This document shows positions 30,131 through 41,129 of a DNA stretch of 64,000 nucleotides, in pieces. This DNA comes from Shinisaurus crocodilurus (taxonomy: Eukaryota; Chordata; Lepidosauria; Squamata; Shinisauridae). Under the pieces are notes generated by a model. It ran no database searches. It was not told the origin of the DNA and saw only the letters and a program-made list of their open reading frames with translations. Each line of letters starts with the position of its first letter. The first letter of the stretch is position 1. Where the stretch lies: NCBI GenBank assembly GCA_021292165.1, contig CM037877.1:162599580-162663579 (forward strand). The letters run 5' to 3'. The position numbers and the translations under genes were made by a program.

Positions 30131-31154
30131 TGCAATGAGCAAACCATCATTAATATCATTCCCCCACCTTGAAACGTCTAGTTGGTGTCGCCCTATACAT
30201 GTCCTCTGCTGGCAGGACTTAGCTTAATATAATGTGACAAAACATGGTTAGAGATGTGCAATGCAAAATCCTCCAGAACACCCCCAAAATCAATTTCAGC
30301 CAGGTGCATCCCCCTTTGAGTTGGGCACAATTCAAACTGGGTTTGTTCTCTGCCTCCATCACTTCTCTGCCAGCCCTCCCTCCACCTTCCCCTCCGAGAA
30401 AAGCCATAACCTTGGAGTGGGGGTAACAGTTACAAATGATGCACAGAAAGTCATGTCCCGCTGGGGATCATGGGGCTTGAACTTAGAAAATTAAAGCTAA
30501 GTGTCACGATCCCCCAGGATAAATGATGCTCAGTGAAGCTCAAAGGGGGATAGGCCTGACCTGGAAATGACATCAGGCTTTTTGAGTAGGGGACAGGAAT
30601 TGACATTTTAGGCTCCCACTTCTGTCTGAAGTCTTGCACTATCCCCACTAACCAGGGTTAACCATTCTGCCTACCCCAGGCCTCATTGCTGCTGTACAAC
30701 TGTAATCTATTTCGAGCCCCATTGAAACAAATGATGGAATCAAGATGGTGTATTAATAGTGCTTGGTAGATGGGAGGCCCTTAAGTTGTGATCTAGTGGA
30801 GCTGGCCCACAATGTTTTGGCCTATGAGAAGGAAAGTGTCATGTGTCTTTCGTGTAGCCAACAATATGAACCCCATTGAAATGGTTTCCCCAATCTACAT
30901 TTGTCTGCTGCTGCCTATCAACATCTTGGAATCTGCAAGTGGAAATGCACTTAGTTTATAAATTCATTATTGTGTGCTAATATATTTTCCTGGAAATTTG
31001 TCCTCAGTTTGTTTTGAGTAATAACCTATTTTACCAAGGGCCAGTTAGCTTGTCACTATGGTAAACTTAACCTTTACAACTGTGTTTTATAATCTAGGAA
31101 TGATTTGTTAGAACTGGTGTATGCGTTAAATACTTCTCCTTTCTCCCTTTTTAG
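30131..31154. other. intron, nothing recognised
   Basis: Non-repetitive AT-moderate sequence leading to the TGFBR3 acceptor at 31155. A pyrimidine tract TTCTCCTTTCTCCCTTTTTAG ends it. No other feature is supported. Confidence 0.4.
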
Positions 31155-31323
31155 ATCAGTTTTTTCCTACAACATGCAATATAGAAAAGAACTTTATTTC
31201 TCTGAACTACCTTGCGGGATACCTACAACCAAAGGCAGCAGAAGGTTGCATTGTCTCCAGCATGGGCCATGAAAGAGAAGTCCATATAATTGAACTAATC
31301 ACACCAGACTCTAATCCATACAG
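31155..31323 (+). CDS. TGFBR3: TGFBR3 exon (orphan domain)
   Basis: The acceptor is CTCCCTTTTTAG|ATCAG and the donor TACAG|GTAAAA. The 169 nt read (G)DQFFPTTCNIEKNFISLNY, LAGYLQPKAAEGC and HEREVHIIELITPDSNPY, phase 1 in and phase 0+2 out. The two cysteines (CNI and EGC) are conserved and probably disulphide-bonded. The adjoining intron 5' of it is about 12 kb and contains the nested LTR element. Confidence 0.95.
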
Positions 31324-31427
31324 GTAAAAGGCCCAATCTTATTCTATTTCTCCAAGCCAGAACAGCTTCTCCAGTTTGATTTCAGCCCATTATGCAGCAT
31401 TAAAGGCACAGAGTGTCTGTCTAGAAC

Positions 31428-31563
31428 ATCCTTTTCCAACCAGGTGCCCTCCAGATGTTTTGGACTTCAACTCCCATTAACCCCAGCCAGCATGACCAAT
31501 GGTCAGAAATTCTGGGAGTTGTAGTCCAAAACATCTGCAGGACACCAAGTTAGGGAAGGCTGG
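31428..31563. mobile_element. hAT-type fold-back MITE
   Basis: CCTTTTCCAACCAGGTGCCC and CCAGATGTTTTGGACTTCAA pair with GTTGTAGTCCAAAACATCTG and CACCAAGTTAGGGAAGGCTG. It begins about 105 bases after the donor of the 31155-31323 exon. Confidence 0.75.
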
Positions 31564-32049
31564 TGTAGCATAAAAGTGTAAGAGGTGAAGTATGAAAAGA
31601 AGAAGCATTTCTTATGTTCTCTGAGGATAGAAATACTAGAAAATCTGTGAATGTAAAACAGATATTAGGGGGATGGGGGAGTGGAAAAAGCAAAACTCTC
31701 TAAAAGTGGAATTGATATAAATGTGTTTGGATTATGGTGCTTTGAAATACAGGCTTCAACATTTTAGAGCGAACATTTTAAATGAGGGAGAAATCTGGTG
31801 CTTAGCCTATGAAGAATATTAAAGCAGGACGTAGTATCTTGCCTTAGAATTATGAATCCAATGTTTATAAGGTCAAAAATACTGCTAAGTGGAATAAAGA
31901 TGTTGGGCTCTGGCCTGAAACTTTGAGGAGCAACCTTATTTAGTTGATCATGCTCTTACAGGGCCTGTTCAAACTCTGCTTCACCCCTGATTTCTTCCAC
32001 GATCAGGGTTGTACCTTGGAGAACTCATTAACTTCTTCTAGCACAGTAA

Positions 32050-32391
32050 GTGGGAGGAGGGGGAAGCACAGGAGACCAAGATGGACATCCTATCTCACCC
32101 CCAGTTAGGGTGGCTAATGACACATCGCCAAAAAAGAGGAAATCATCAAAAAAGAGGAAATCATCAAAAAAGAGGACACCAATTTGCATAATGTTCACAT
32201 ACCATCTTCCATCTGGTAACCTGTGTCCTCACTGTGGGAAGCTGTGTGGATCTAGAATTGGCCTCCACAGTCACTTACGGACCCATCGCTAGAGTCTACA
32301 CAATTTTCTTTAGAATTTCCTCCTTTTAAAATCTCCTTTTTGTAAATCTTTTATCCTGGAAGACAATCTTACTCGGTCACGAGTGATCGCC

Positions 32392-32422
<31 letters not shown>

Positions 32423-32425
32423 AGG
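32050..32425 (+). mobile_element. LINE 3' end with C2H2-like motif and (GAT)n tail
   Basis: The + frame 32050-32292 ends CPHCGKLCGSRIGLHSHLRT-HR-stop, a C2H2 zinc-finger-like motif (C-x2-C-x12-H-x3..4-H). Similar 'SRIGL.SH.R' tails are familiar to me from retrotransposon ORF ends. It is followed by a short UTR with GAGTGATCGCC and a (GAT)n run at 32392-32421. Upstream, an 18-bp unit (TCAAAAAAGAGGAAATCA) is repeated in tandem and encodes KKRKSS. It is a fragment and not a cellular zinc-finger gene. Confidence 0.55.
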
Positions 32426-32429
32426 TGTA

Positions 32430-34006
32430 CATTTAGAAATAATAACTATTATTTAAATAGAAATACAAGACATCTCACGCCATAGTAAGAAGACTGACTA
32501 GATGGCCTGTGTGCCTCTTTAGTCTGCTGTGCAGGTGCTGCTAACACAGCTGATGGGCAACTTCAAGGCCCCTGCTGGCTCCCCCTTCTTATGGTTCTTT
32601 ATCTTTAAACCAGACTTGGACTGGCAGCTCATCAAATGGAGGAAACCTTCAAATAGAGGACTGTCCTCTGCCAGCTCTCCAAAATAGAAGACTGCCCTCT
32701 GTAAAGCAGGCCACCCTACATGAATTTCAGGAATAAAGTAAGCCCGTGGGTGGGCATTCCAAGTTTGGCTCAAAGTTGAACTTAAAGAGAACAGATCCAT
32801 TGTTTTCTGCCTTAAAGCTTCCATTATCCTAACAAGCAGTAGGCTAATAACTACATGAGGTTGGTAACTATAAGCTAAAAACTGCATGGTATGTTGAAAA
32901 TGTCCCAATTTCTTCTCACTGTCCAAATGCACTTTGCGTTTTTATACATTTCCCACTAAGGTCAGAAGCAAAAGCCAAGGAGAAAAGCTTGGACAGTAGA
33001 AGTAGTGGCAGCAGTCAGTAGTTTAATGCTGGTGGTGAGTGCTGCTAGCTAGCTAGCTTTATATATGCAAAACAAAAAAACAAAAACCCACCAATGGGGT
33101 AAATGAGGAAAAAAATACATACCGTATTTCTTTTAGTTGAGGACCGTTGCGTTGCCCCTCTCCTTGCCACGTAGTACAAATGTTTTGGGGGTCCATTGAA
33201 AACTAGGAGGAGGGGAGGCATTGCATTTTCAGCTATAAAGAGCGGTCTGGATTGCAGCTGATCTTTATGCAAAGCCTTTGAAAGAGGAAGGCAAGCAAAA
33301 CGCAAAAAAGAAATGTGACATGAGCAGGATGAAAAGACTTGTGTGCATTCTCTGTGGGTGTTTCTCAAACACCTTCGGAAGTGGATTAAAATGCAACATT
33401 ATATAATTAGGACCTGTTGTTACTAGACTTCCCTTTTGTTTTGTTTTAATTCTGCACTGCAAAAATCCTGAGAGTGAAAGGTTCCTTTGGGTGGGTGGGA
33501 GTCCTCTTGGAGAGATTCTTATTGCTCAAATACAATTGAGTGTCTGTTCTCTCTCTCTCCCTCCCACAAATCTAAATTATACTCATCCCATCTGTCAATA
33601 TGTGAAAAGTTCTGTGTGGGGGGGAAGGGGTTTACTTTTAACCTTTTTGATGTATACTGTAATGTTCTGATATGGAAGAGGTGGTGTGCTGATCTCCCTG
33701 GCTGTGTTTGGCTGAGCTGCCCTTATGTCACAGAGGGATGGTGGAGCCTGCTGAAGGGTCTCTTGCTACCATTGGCTGAGCTGGTCAGAACTCAGAGAAG
33801 GGCAGAAAGGCCTGTGGAAGAAGCAGTAAAACAAGCAGAGGCCAAAAAAAAAAAAAGAGGAAGAGGCAGGAACCTGAGGAGGCAGCAAAGAGCAGGAAGG
33901 GAGTTGTCTGGTGTAAAGAAGGGGAGAGAAGGAATCTGAGAAGAGGGAGAAAACTGGAAGAGGAGAACAGGTGGAGGGGAGAACTGCTCACAGTCATGAT
34001 CTAGAT
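32430..34006. other. intron, unassigned
   Basis: A minus-strand open frame of 137 codons (32519-32932) and a + frame of 150 codons (33487-33939, Arg/Lys-rich end due to purine sequence) have no recognisable domain. They sit between TGFBR3 exons and look fortuitous. Confidence 0.35.
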
Positions 34007-34113
34007 CAGTGTTCTCCAACCTAGGGTCCCCAGATGCTTTTGGCCTAAAACTCCCAGCATGCCCCAGCCATGTAGGCCAAAAACATCTGGGGACCCAAGG
34101 TTGGAGAACACTG
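34007..34113. mobile_element. hAT fold-back MITE with target duplication
   Basis: CAGTGTTCTCCAACCTAGGG and CCCAAGGTTGGAGAACACTG are the ends. The flanks ATCTAGAT (33999-34006) and ATCTAGAG (34114-34121) match in seven of eight bases. Same subfamily as 6241-6376. Confidence 0.8.
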
Positions 34114-34387
34114 ATCTAGAGTGAGGAATCATCACAGAAGCAGACAGCAGAATCTTTGACAACTGCCCTTCAGTATACCTATATATCATTTAGAAATTGA
34201 AATAAAGCCGAAGTAAGTCTACATGTGCAAATATAGTTTCCAAAGCTCAGCAGGCGAACGCATCTCTCCAGCTTATTATTATTTTACTTTTCTGCCATGG
34301 TGACCTTGCCAAGTTATTGTTTTGAGGTATGATAAGGTGACATTTGCTTCATCTAAAATATGGGATACAGAAACGGGAAAACATTGT

Positions 34388-34422
34388 GCACGTGTGTGTG
34401 TGTGTGTGTGCGCGCGCGCGCA
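34388..34422. repeat. (GT)n(CG)n microsatellite
   Basis: GTGTGTGTGTGTGTGTGTG passes into CGCGCGCGCGC, a potential Z-DNA-forming tract. Confidence 0.85.
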
Positions 34423-34754
34423 TCCACAGACACACGAAGCAAGTTCCAAGTGGTTTTCTTTAACCCACAGCAAAACAGAGAGAATGAGTATCCAGCAGCC
34501 TTTAAATGAGAAAGGAAAGCTGTTGGGCAGTAATTACGGGCCAAAAAACAATTTGTTTCCATTGTTATGTAAAATTGTTTTAGCATGTGTGGCGTAATAG
34601 TCTGTTTTGCACATGTTGTACCGTCTGGGATAAACTCCAGCATTTTAATCAGCTGGCCAGACACTGGAAACATGATGGATTGGAAGAAGGTTGATAGCTG
34701 AAAATTTCTGGCATGCGGGCTCACACTCTGCTTTTCTTTATTTTCCACATTCAG

Positions 34755-34902
34755 TGCTTTCCAGGTGGATATCATCATTGACATTCGACCATCTCTGCCA
34801 GACACCACACTTGTCAGGGATCTTGTTCTTATCCTCAAGTGCAGAAAGCCTGTCAATTGGGTCATCAAGTCACATGATGTGAAGGGGAAACTGGAAGCGA
34901 TT
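34755..34902 (+). CDS. TGFBR3: TGFBR3 exon (orphan domain)
   Basis: The acceptor is CACATTCAG|TGCTTT and the donor GCGATT|GTAAGT. The 148 nt read (S)AFQVDIIIDIRPSLPD, LVRDLVLILKCRKPVNWVIK and SHDVKGKLEAI. The first base completes the serine codon split from the previous exon. The core KC.K.VNWVIKS.DVKG is conserved in vertebrate betaglycan. Confidence 0.95.
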
Positions 34903-35434
34903 GTAAGTCGATACGGCATCACTTCTTGTTTTGGAGGAGGCACGGCGCTGTTAACAGCTTATGCTTTCATGTGAACAAGTGAGCACATGATAACAGACGT
35001 CTGTCTAAATTGTCTCCTCCTCTTTTGCTAACGTTGTTGGTTATGAGTTTTTCCCCGCTGGCCACTGAGTGATGTGCGGCCCAGTTAGTGTGTGGTGTGC
35101 CGCCGTGTGGGAGATGGATCTCCCTCCATTCTGAATGTTTCGTATTCCCGAGAAAAGCATTGCGTGCTGTTACTTTGCAGGCGGATAAAGATTGGATAGC
35201 TCTTTTTAACACTTCACTGAGGAAATAGCCGAGTTTGTTTGTTTTTTAAAAAACAAAAACAAAAATGCCCAGAGGGATTGGAAGGGAAAGATTCCCTTTA
35301 TGTAAGGCTCCTCTATGAGTTCTAGCTTCACAGTCCTAGATGGCCATAAAAGTCTCCCATGCGCGCAACAATGCATGAAGCCAATTAATAGAGGAGTGTG
35401 CCACAACCAGTCAGTACAAGTGTTGCAGTAGTCC

Positions 35435-36370
35435 GTGATTGTCAAGATTGGGCCAGCGCCAGCCCTTCAGGGTAGGTCACTGCATCACACACCCCTTGCT
35501 CTGTTTGACCACCACCGGTCCTGAGTTAGCTAGTTTACACAGGGGGTGGACAGGCTCTCCTTGCTCTCTAGCATAGACTCAGCCAGGTAAGGCTCCAGTC
35601 TCTGCTGGCCAGTACTTAGACCGCCTTTGTCCTGTCCTGGCCTCCCGCAGACAAGGCAAGAGATGCAGTAAACAGCTTTTATTGCAGTAATTCCTCTAAT
35701 AAGCAAACAGCTCTCTCAGACAAATGTCCAGATAAACAGGGTGATACTAAGTTCCAGGCTATAACTCCCGCCAACCTGAGCATGAACAGAGTGCAACACC
35801 CCCCAGTGCTCCTTGCCAGGTAAGTTCACAACATGCCAGTTTCCAAGAAGGTGGGAAGCTGTCCAGTTGTCTCCTTTGAGGATCACTGGGAACTACAAAG
35901 GTTCATATACAGGGAGTGGCTACAAGGAATCGCTGTCATACATTGGGTCCAGGCAGGGAAACTGGCCCCTCAACCAGTGGCTACTCCTGACTGGGCGTTT
36001 CTGTCCTGCCCTCTTCTGCTGGTGCCAGACCAAAGGGGCCACCCCTGAAGCCCCCTCTCCCGGAGATCCCTCCTCCTGCTGCCCTGTTGCCAGGGATGAT
36101 GTCCCTGACTGATAAGCAGGAGCCTCCATTGAGGTCGAGCCTTCCAGCTGAGGAGACTTGTCCGTATCAGCCTCCAGCGCCTCACCCTACCCCACCCCAC
36201 CCCGTTCGCTGGGCCGTGGGAGGCTTGGCAGGACTGTACTGTCAAGTTTCTGATTCCCCCCAGCTGGGCCCGACTGTACCACCTCTCCCCACAAGTCAGA
36301 ATCCATGTCGGACACTGAAGCTGCCTCTGAACTAGGGCAAGGTCTTTCCCTCCCTCTTTCAGTGCTCTAG
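35435..36370 (-). repeat. LTR-like block (minus), ends uncertain
   Basis: Read on the minus strand there is a TATA-like CTCCCTGTATATGAACC (near 35906-35922) and, about 230 bases further, CAATAAAAGC (near 35671-35680), the promoter-to-polyadenylation layout of an LTR. GC-rich relative to flanks. It may begin TGTCAAGATTGGGCC near 35440. No coding similarity. Target duplications not found. Confidence 0.45.
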
Positions 36371-36399
36371 TACTGGGTACTCTGGTAAGCATAACCCAA

Positions 36400-36860
36400 A
36401 TGGTCTAGGCAGTGTTGCGAGAACAACCAGCCCTAGAAGGTGCAAATAGGGAAAGCAACCCAGCCCAATAACCCAAATCAAATAAGTTTATTACAGTAAA
36501 GGCACAAATAGGGTGGGGGGGGGAGTAGTGAGGATGCACAATAAAAGAAGAAAATAAATCCTATACCAGAAATCCTGTTCTGCCTAAAATCTACACTGAG
36601 TGAGCTAGGCGAGCAGCTGGACTTAAGCCCGGGTCCCTTGTTGGCATTCCTTAGAGTGCCTTGCGTTGGGCCAGGAAGTGACAACTCAGAATGGGCTTTT
36701 AGCAGGTTATATGCTCTTTGGTTGGATGTATTTAGCCAAATGTACAGGTTGCTTAGTCAATAGGTTTCTAGGAGCTGGAAGTTGCTTTGAACAAAGGGAC
36801 ATCAGCCTCAAGGGGGGGCGGGGGATACTCTTATCCCACCATCTTACAGTAGTTATATAT
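36400..36860 (-). repeat. possible second LTR-like block (minus)
   Basis: Contains CAAATAAGTTTATTACAGTA (reversed polyadenylation signal) near 36478-36497 and a promoter-like AGGTTATATGC near 36702. The borders are unclear; it may be part of the adjoining element. Confidence 0.3.
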
Positions 36861-36934
36861 TTACTTGTATGCAGCCAGGTACTGGTGTCTAATTAAACAT
36901 TTTGAGGATGCATTGCTAAACAATGGTGTTGCCT

Positions 36935-37055
36935 GCATAGCCTGTTTATGGCCTTCTTGGAAGCATTTTGCTGACCGCTATTGGAAACGGGACACTAGGC
37001 CAGATGTTTGGTTTGTTCCAGCAGGGCTTTTCTTACATTCTTATTTAAGTAATTC
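36935..37055 (+). repeat. LINE 3' end fragment
   Basis: CTATTGGAAACGGGACACTA, GGCCAGATGTTTGGTTTG and CAGCAGGGCTTTTCTTACAT then TCTTATT, the same 3' end as 29262-29804. Confidence 0.5.
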
Positions 37056-37374
37056 TCCAGCTCTTTGCTTATTTGCTTGAACCAGTTTTACTCTCTGCAA
37101 TATTCTTAAAGTTTTTCATTCAGTACAAATTGCAGTGTACGTGAGAGACAGTACTATGAAGGTGAGAGGAAAAGCTAAAAATCAGGTTGCTTACAAATAA
37201 AGTTGAGGGGTTTATTTGGCATAGTGGTGTTTTGGATGTACAGAAGCATAGAGGATGAAATAGACAGGAAGGTCAGTTTCTATCAAGCTTTGAGAGATGC
37301 TGTAATCCTCAATCCCTGAAAGATGGAGGCTACAATCTTAAACACACTAATTAGAAAGTACGGTAACCCCTATT

Positions 37375-37520
37375 GAACACACTGGGACTTACTTCCAAGT
37401 AACATGCACAGGACTGCACTGTAAGGTTGCAATCCTTTGCACACTTACCTGGAAGTAAGCGCCATTGAACGCAGTTGGACTTGCTTCCAAGTAAATATAC
37501 ATAGGATTGTGCTATTAATC
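37375..37520. mobile_element. fold-back MITE-like repeat
   Basis: TGGGACTTACTTCCAAGTAA and TTACCTGGAAGTAAGCGCC, CATTGAACGCAGTTGGAC and TTCCAAGTAAATATACATAG form repeated and inverted copies of one motif. The ends resemble GCAATCC / GGATTGTGC. Confidence 0.45.
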
Positions 37521-38944
37521 ACCTGCAACCCATACATAACTGATGTTCCTGCATAGAAAATGTACACCTGAAGCAACCCAGAGCCAATGGCCAAAGCAAA
37601 GGGCTTACTGTAATGCCTACTGAGGCTAAGGAAGAAAACAGTTAGTTTATCCATCCGAGCCACAGTCAACCACCACTTGGAGATGCTCTGCTCATATCAA
37701 CTCACCATGTGGGAAGAGAGCAAACAGGGGCAAAGAGATCTAAAAGATGGGCTAAGGCAAATTCAGTTTTTGAACCTACTGTTTTACTATCCAGATTTGT
37801 TTGCTTAGAACAAGACCACCTACAAAATACCAAATGGGAGATGTGTGTTTTTAAAAGGCAAAATCCTATACACCCTTCAAAATTAACTGCATTTGACGAG
37901 TAGAGTAGGTAAATCAAGGTCTAGTTTGGGTATGTATTTTTATTTTGTACACAAGTTCAAATATAATAGAAGTGTAAGAGCATAAACAGAAGCCATATAT
38001 GTGCAGAGAGGTAAACAATCCTTTAAATGGGCAGCTTCCAGTGATGACAATCATCTTCTATATATATTTGTTCAGCTGTTCTATCTAACATTAAAGAGAG
38101 AGAGAGAGAACAGGAAATCCTGCAAATTTAGGGATCGTAGCAATCTCGATCAGTCCATACTTGCCTGCTTATTTGAAACATGTGTAAAAAAAAAAAATTG
38201 TATCCAGATCTGAGTCCACCAAAGAAATCATCTTTTGGGCAGTAGCAGAAAAGGCAGGCACAGCTTAAGAGGAGGGACTCCTCCCCCCCCTTGCAAATGG
38301 GATTTGCTAGCACTAACAATACCTTTTTTGTTAATGGAACTCCTTTCAATACCACCTGCAGCAAAGCATTCACAGGGCTAGAGAGAGATTGCAAGATTAC
38401 TTGGTATGTTCTATAGGAGAACCAAGGGCCCTTTCAAACAAGGATTTTGAAAGATTCCATTTCTTTATCTCGGTCTTGAATTCATAGTACTAACTTTAAT
38501 TCTAACAACAATGTGGGAGTTTTTCAGTCCACAAAGGATTAGGGATTGCCTTTTGAGTGTTCTTTATTTTTTGGTTTGCCCCATGTCCTGAGTTCAGAAG
38601 GCATTTTGACATAAGAATGGTATCTTTCCCCTGCAAATTTTACATGCTGAAGTGGACTTCCCTATTCATACCCTGTACAGTAAGATCACTGTTTACCATG
38701 TGCTGGGAAATATTGACATGGGAATGTGGCAAATGTAGGAACAGTGACTCATGCAGTGGTTCCCCTGTTTTGGTTGGCCCTTCCACATTACTACCCTATA
38801 AAGGTATCGTTTATTGACAACTTACACCAGCGTCGTGCAAATAACTTCACTGAACTGAAGCTAGTGAGCCTTTTAGCGATGCTGTGAAGCTTTCCACAGA
38901 GTTGCAGCCAAACACCAGGTCCTATCTCAGTCACTCCATACAAC
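37521..38944. other. intron, nothing recognised
   Basis: A GA run lies at 38093-38108; otherwise no supported feature. Confidence 0.35.
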
Positions 38945-38949
38945 GCAAG

Positions 38950-39800
38950 TGTGGAGGAAGGGGGGGCTGGCTGACCCACCACAACCCACCCGTTCCTACC
39001 CAAAGGACCCAAGACCCCCAGAGATCTCAAGGTACCAGACTGCCAGCCTCAGCTGTCTGCAATCCTACTTGAATCTCTGTTCAGGGACTTGCCTTTTTGA
39101 CTGTAACCTGGATTTAGTTGCTGGAACCACAGAGCAATCCACAAACACCATGTGGGGTAAAAAACCAAAAGAAGGTTTATTCAGGTAGCATTTTACAACA
39201 AGAATAGTGAAATGAGGGAAGGACACAAAAATGAGAGAGTCGCTTTGGTACAAAGTAATAGAGCTACAAAATAACAAAACCTGATTCCTTATATCTCCCA
39301 GGCACACAACTAGTTACCTGGGGGTCAGTTCTCTTCAGGGTTGGGTCTAGCACAGCCTTGCCGCCCGGGGAGACCACACACCTACCCAAAGGTTCGAGAT
39401 GGGTAGCCCTCCACAAGGCTGGCCTTTCCAAAGCCCTCATTCAGCTAATTTCACCAGGAGCTACCTGGGGTCGGATCCTGAGGCCGCCCGAAGGCTTGGA
39501 CCTCTGCTTGGCTTGCTGCCATTGCTCCACAGCCAGCAACCACGCGACGAACAAAGACAAAGAAACAAAACTCACACTTTGGAATATAGCTCTTTCCCCC
39601 CTCCCCTCCTCCTTTCTGCAGCTCCGCCGCTTCCAGCCAATCAGGATGCACTTCACCTGGCCAGGCAGGGGAGGGGGACTCATGACTCATGGCATTTGCA
39701 TTTGAAAGCTGGGTCACTGTAGACTTTGGGACGGCGGCAGGGGCTATCAAGAGGAACCATATACCCCCCGCCCCTCCAGCCTTTAGCCGGTTCACACATG

Positions 39801-39837
<37 letters not shown>

Positions 39838-39870
39838 ATGTGGGAACCCCCAAAGGCTCTTTTCTTCACA
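38950..39870 (-). repeat. solo LTR, subfamily A (minus)
   Basis: TGTGGAGGAAGGGGGG to CTTTTCTTCACA, 921 bp, with a perfect 5-bp duplication GCAAG (38945-38949 and 39871-39875). Reversed AATAAA lies near 39175-39185 (GGTTTATTCAGG). A (GT)n tract of about 18 units lies at 39803-39838. It belongs with the LTRs of the 23980-27701 element. Confidence 0.88.
39803..39838. repeat. (GT)n microsatellite inside LTR
   Basis: Longest CA/GT tract of the LTR family in this window; position conserved in all members. Confidence 0.9.
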
Positions 39871-40102
39871 GCAAGTATGCTTGGAAAAGAACTTGCTCCA
39901 CCAGCCCAAAACATCTCCCAGTGCTTGTCTCAGTTACTCTATGCTTTTCACAGTGCACATCATTTACCGTAAGTGCTTCTCTTCATGGCATGATTAGTCC
40001 CAGTGGTGCACTGGTAAATTCTGAAGTGCAGGTGCTTATCACGACAGTCCCCATAACCCCCCCCCCGGAGAATCCAAAAATGTAGGTAGCTCTGTTGATT
40101 TT

Positions 40103-41015
40103 TGTGGAGAAAAAGAGCCTCTTAGGGTTCCTACACACACACTCACATGCCTGCACACACACACATGCACACACACCCTCATGTGTGAACCGGCTAAAGG
40201 CTGGGGGGGGGGGGAAGTGTGCATAGTTCCTCTGGGTGGCGCCTGGAAGTCCTGAAAAGCCGTAGACCGGACTTTCAAATGCAAAAGTCATGAGTCATGA
40301 GTTCCCCTCCCTGCCTGGGCTGGTGAAGTTCATCCTGATTGGCTGGAGGCAGCGGAGCTACAGGAAGGAGGGGGGGAGGGGGAAAAGGTATATTCCCAAA
40401 GTATAGCCTTTGTGTCTTTGTCTTTGGGTCATCGCATGGGTGCTGTTGGAGCAATGGCGGCAAGCCAGGCAGAGGCCCAAGCCTTCGGGTGGCCTCAGGA
40501 TCCGACCCCAGGTAGCTCCTGGTGAAATTAGCTGAATGAGGGCTTTGGTAAAGGCAAGCCTTGTGGAGGGCTACCCATCTCGGACCTTCGGGTAGGTGAA
40601 GTAGTCCCCCTGGGCGGCAAGGCTGTGCTGGATCCAACCCTGAAGAGAACTGACCCCCAGGTAACAGAGTGTGTGCCTGGGAGATATAAAGAATCAGGTT
40701 TTGTTATTTTTGCAGTTCTATTACTTTGTACCAAAGCGTCTCTCTATTTTGTGCTTCTCTCATTTCCCTATTCTTGTTGTAAAATGCTACCTGAATAAAC
40801 CTTCTTTTGGTTTTTTACCCCACATGGTGTTTGTGGATTGCTCTGTGGTTCCAGCAACTAAATCCAGGTTACAGTCATAAAGGCAAGTCCCTGAACAGAG
40901 ATTCAAGTAGGATTGCTTGGCAGTCTGGTACCTTGAGATCTCTGGGGGTCTTGGGTCCTTTGGGGTAGGAAAGGGTGGGGTTGTGGCGGGTCAGCCAGCC
41001 CCCCCTTCCTCCACA
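40103..41015 (+). repeat. solo LTR, subfamily A (plus)
   Basis: TGTGGAGAAAAAGAGCC to CTTCCTCCACA, 913 bp. Flanks ATTTT (40098-40102) and ATCTT (41016-41020) match with one difference. AATAAA is at 40795-40800. The CA tract is interrupted (CACTCACATGCCTGCACAC). It faces the LTR at 38950-39870 in inverted orientation across 232 bases. Confidence 0.85.
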
Positions 41016-41062
41016 ATCTTTATCTATACATATACATGTGTGTCCATCTGTGTGTACATGTG

Positions 41063-41070
41063 GAGAGAGA

Positions 41071-41122
<52 letters not shown>
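41063..41122. repeat. (GA)n microsatellite
   Basis: About thirty GA units with one GGGA interruption. Confidence 0.9.
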
Positions 41123-41125
<3 letters not shown>

Positions 41126-41129
41126 CCCC

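Noticed and set aside
32050..32292. C2H2 zinc-finger gene
   Set aside because: There is a single finger-like motif at the end of a short frame, with a microsatellite tail and basic tandem repeat. This fits a retrotransposon end better than a cellular gene.
33487..33939. 150-codon frame as a new gene
   Set aside because: It has no domain, biased composition from purine-rich sequence, and no splice or promoter context; it lies in a TGFBR3 intron.
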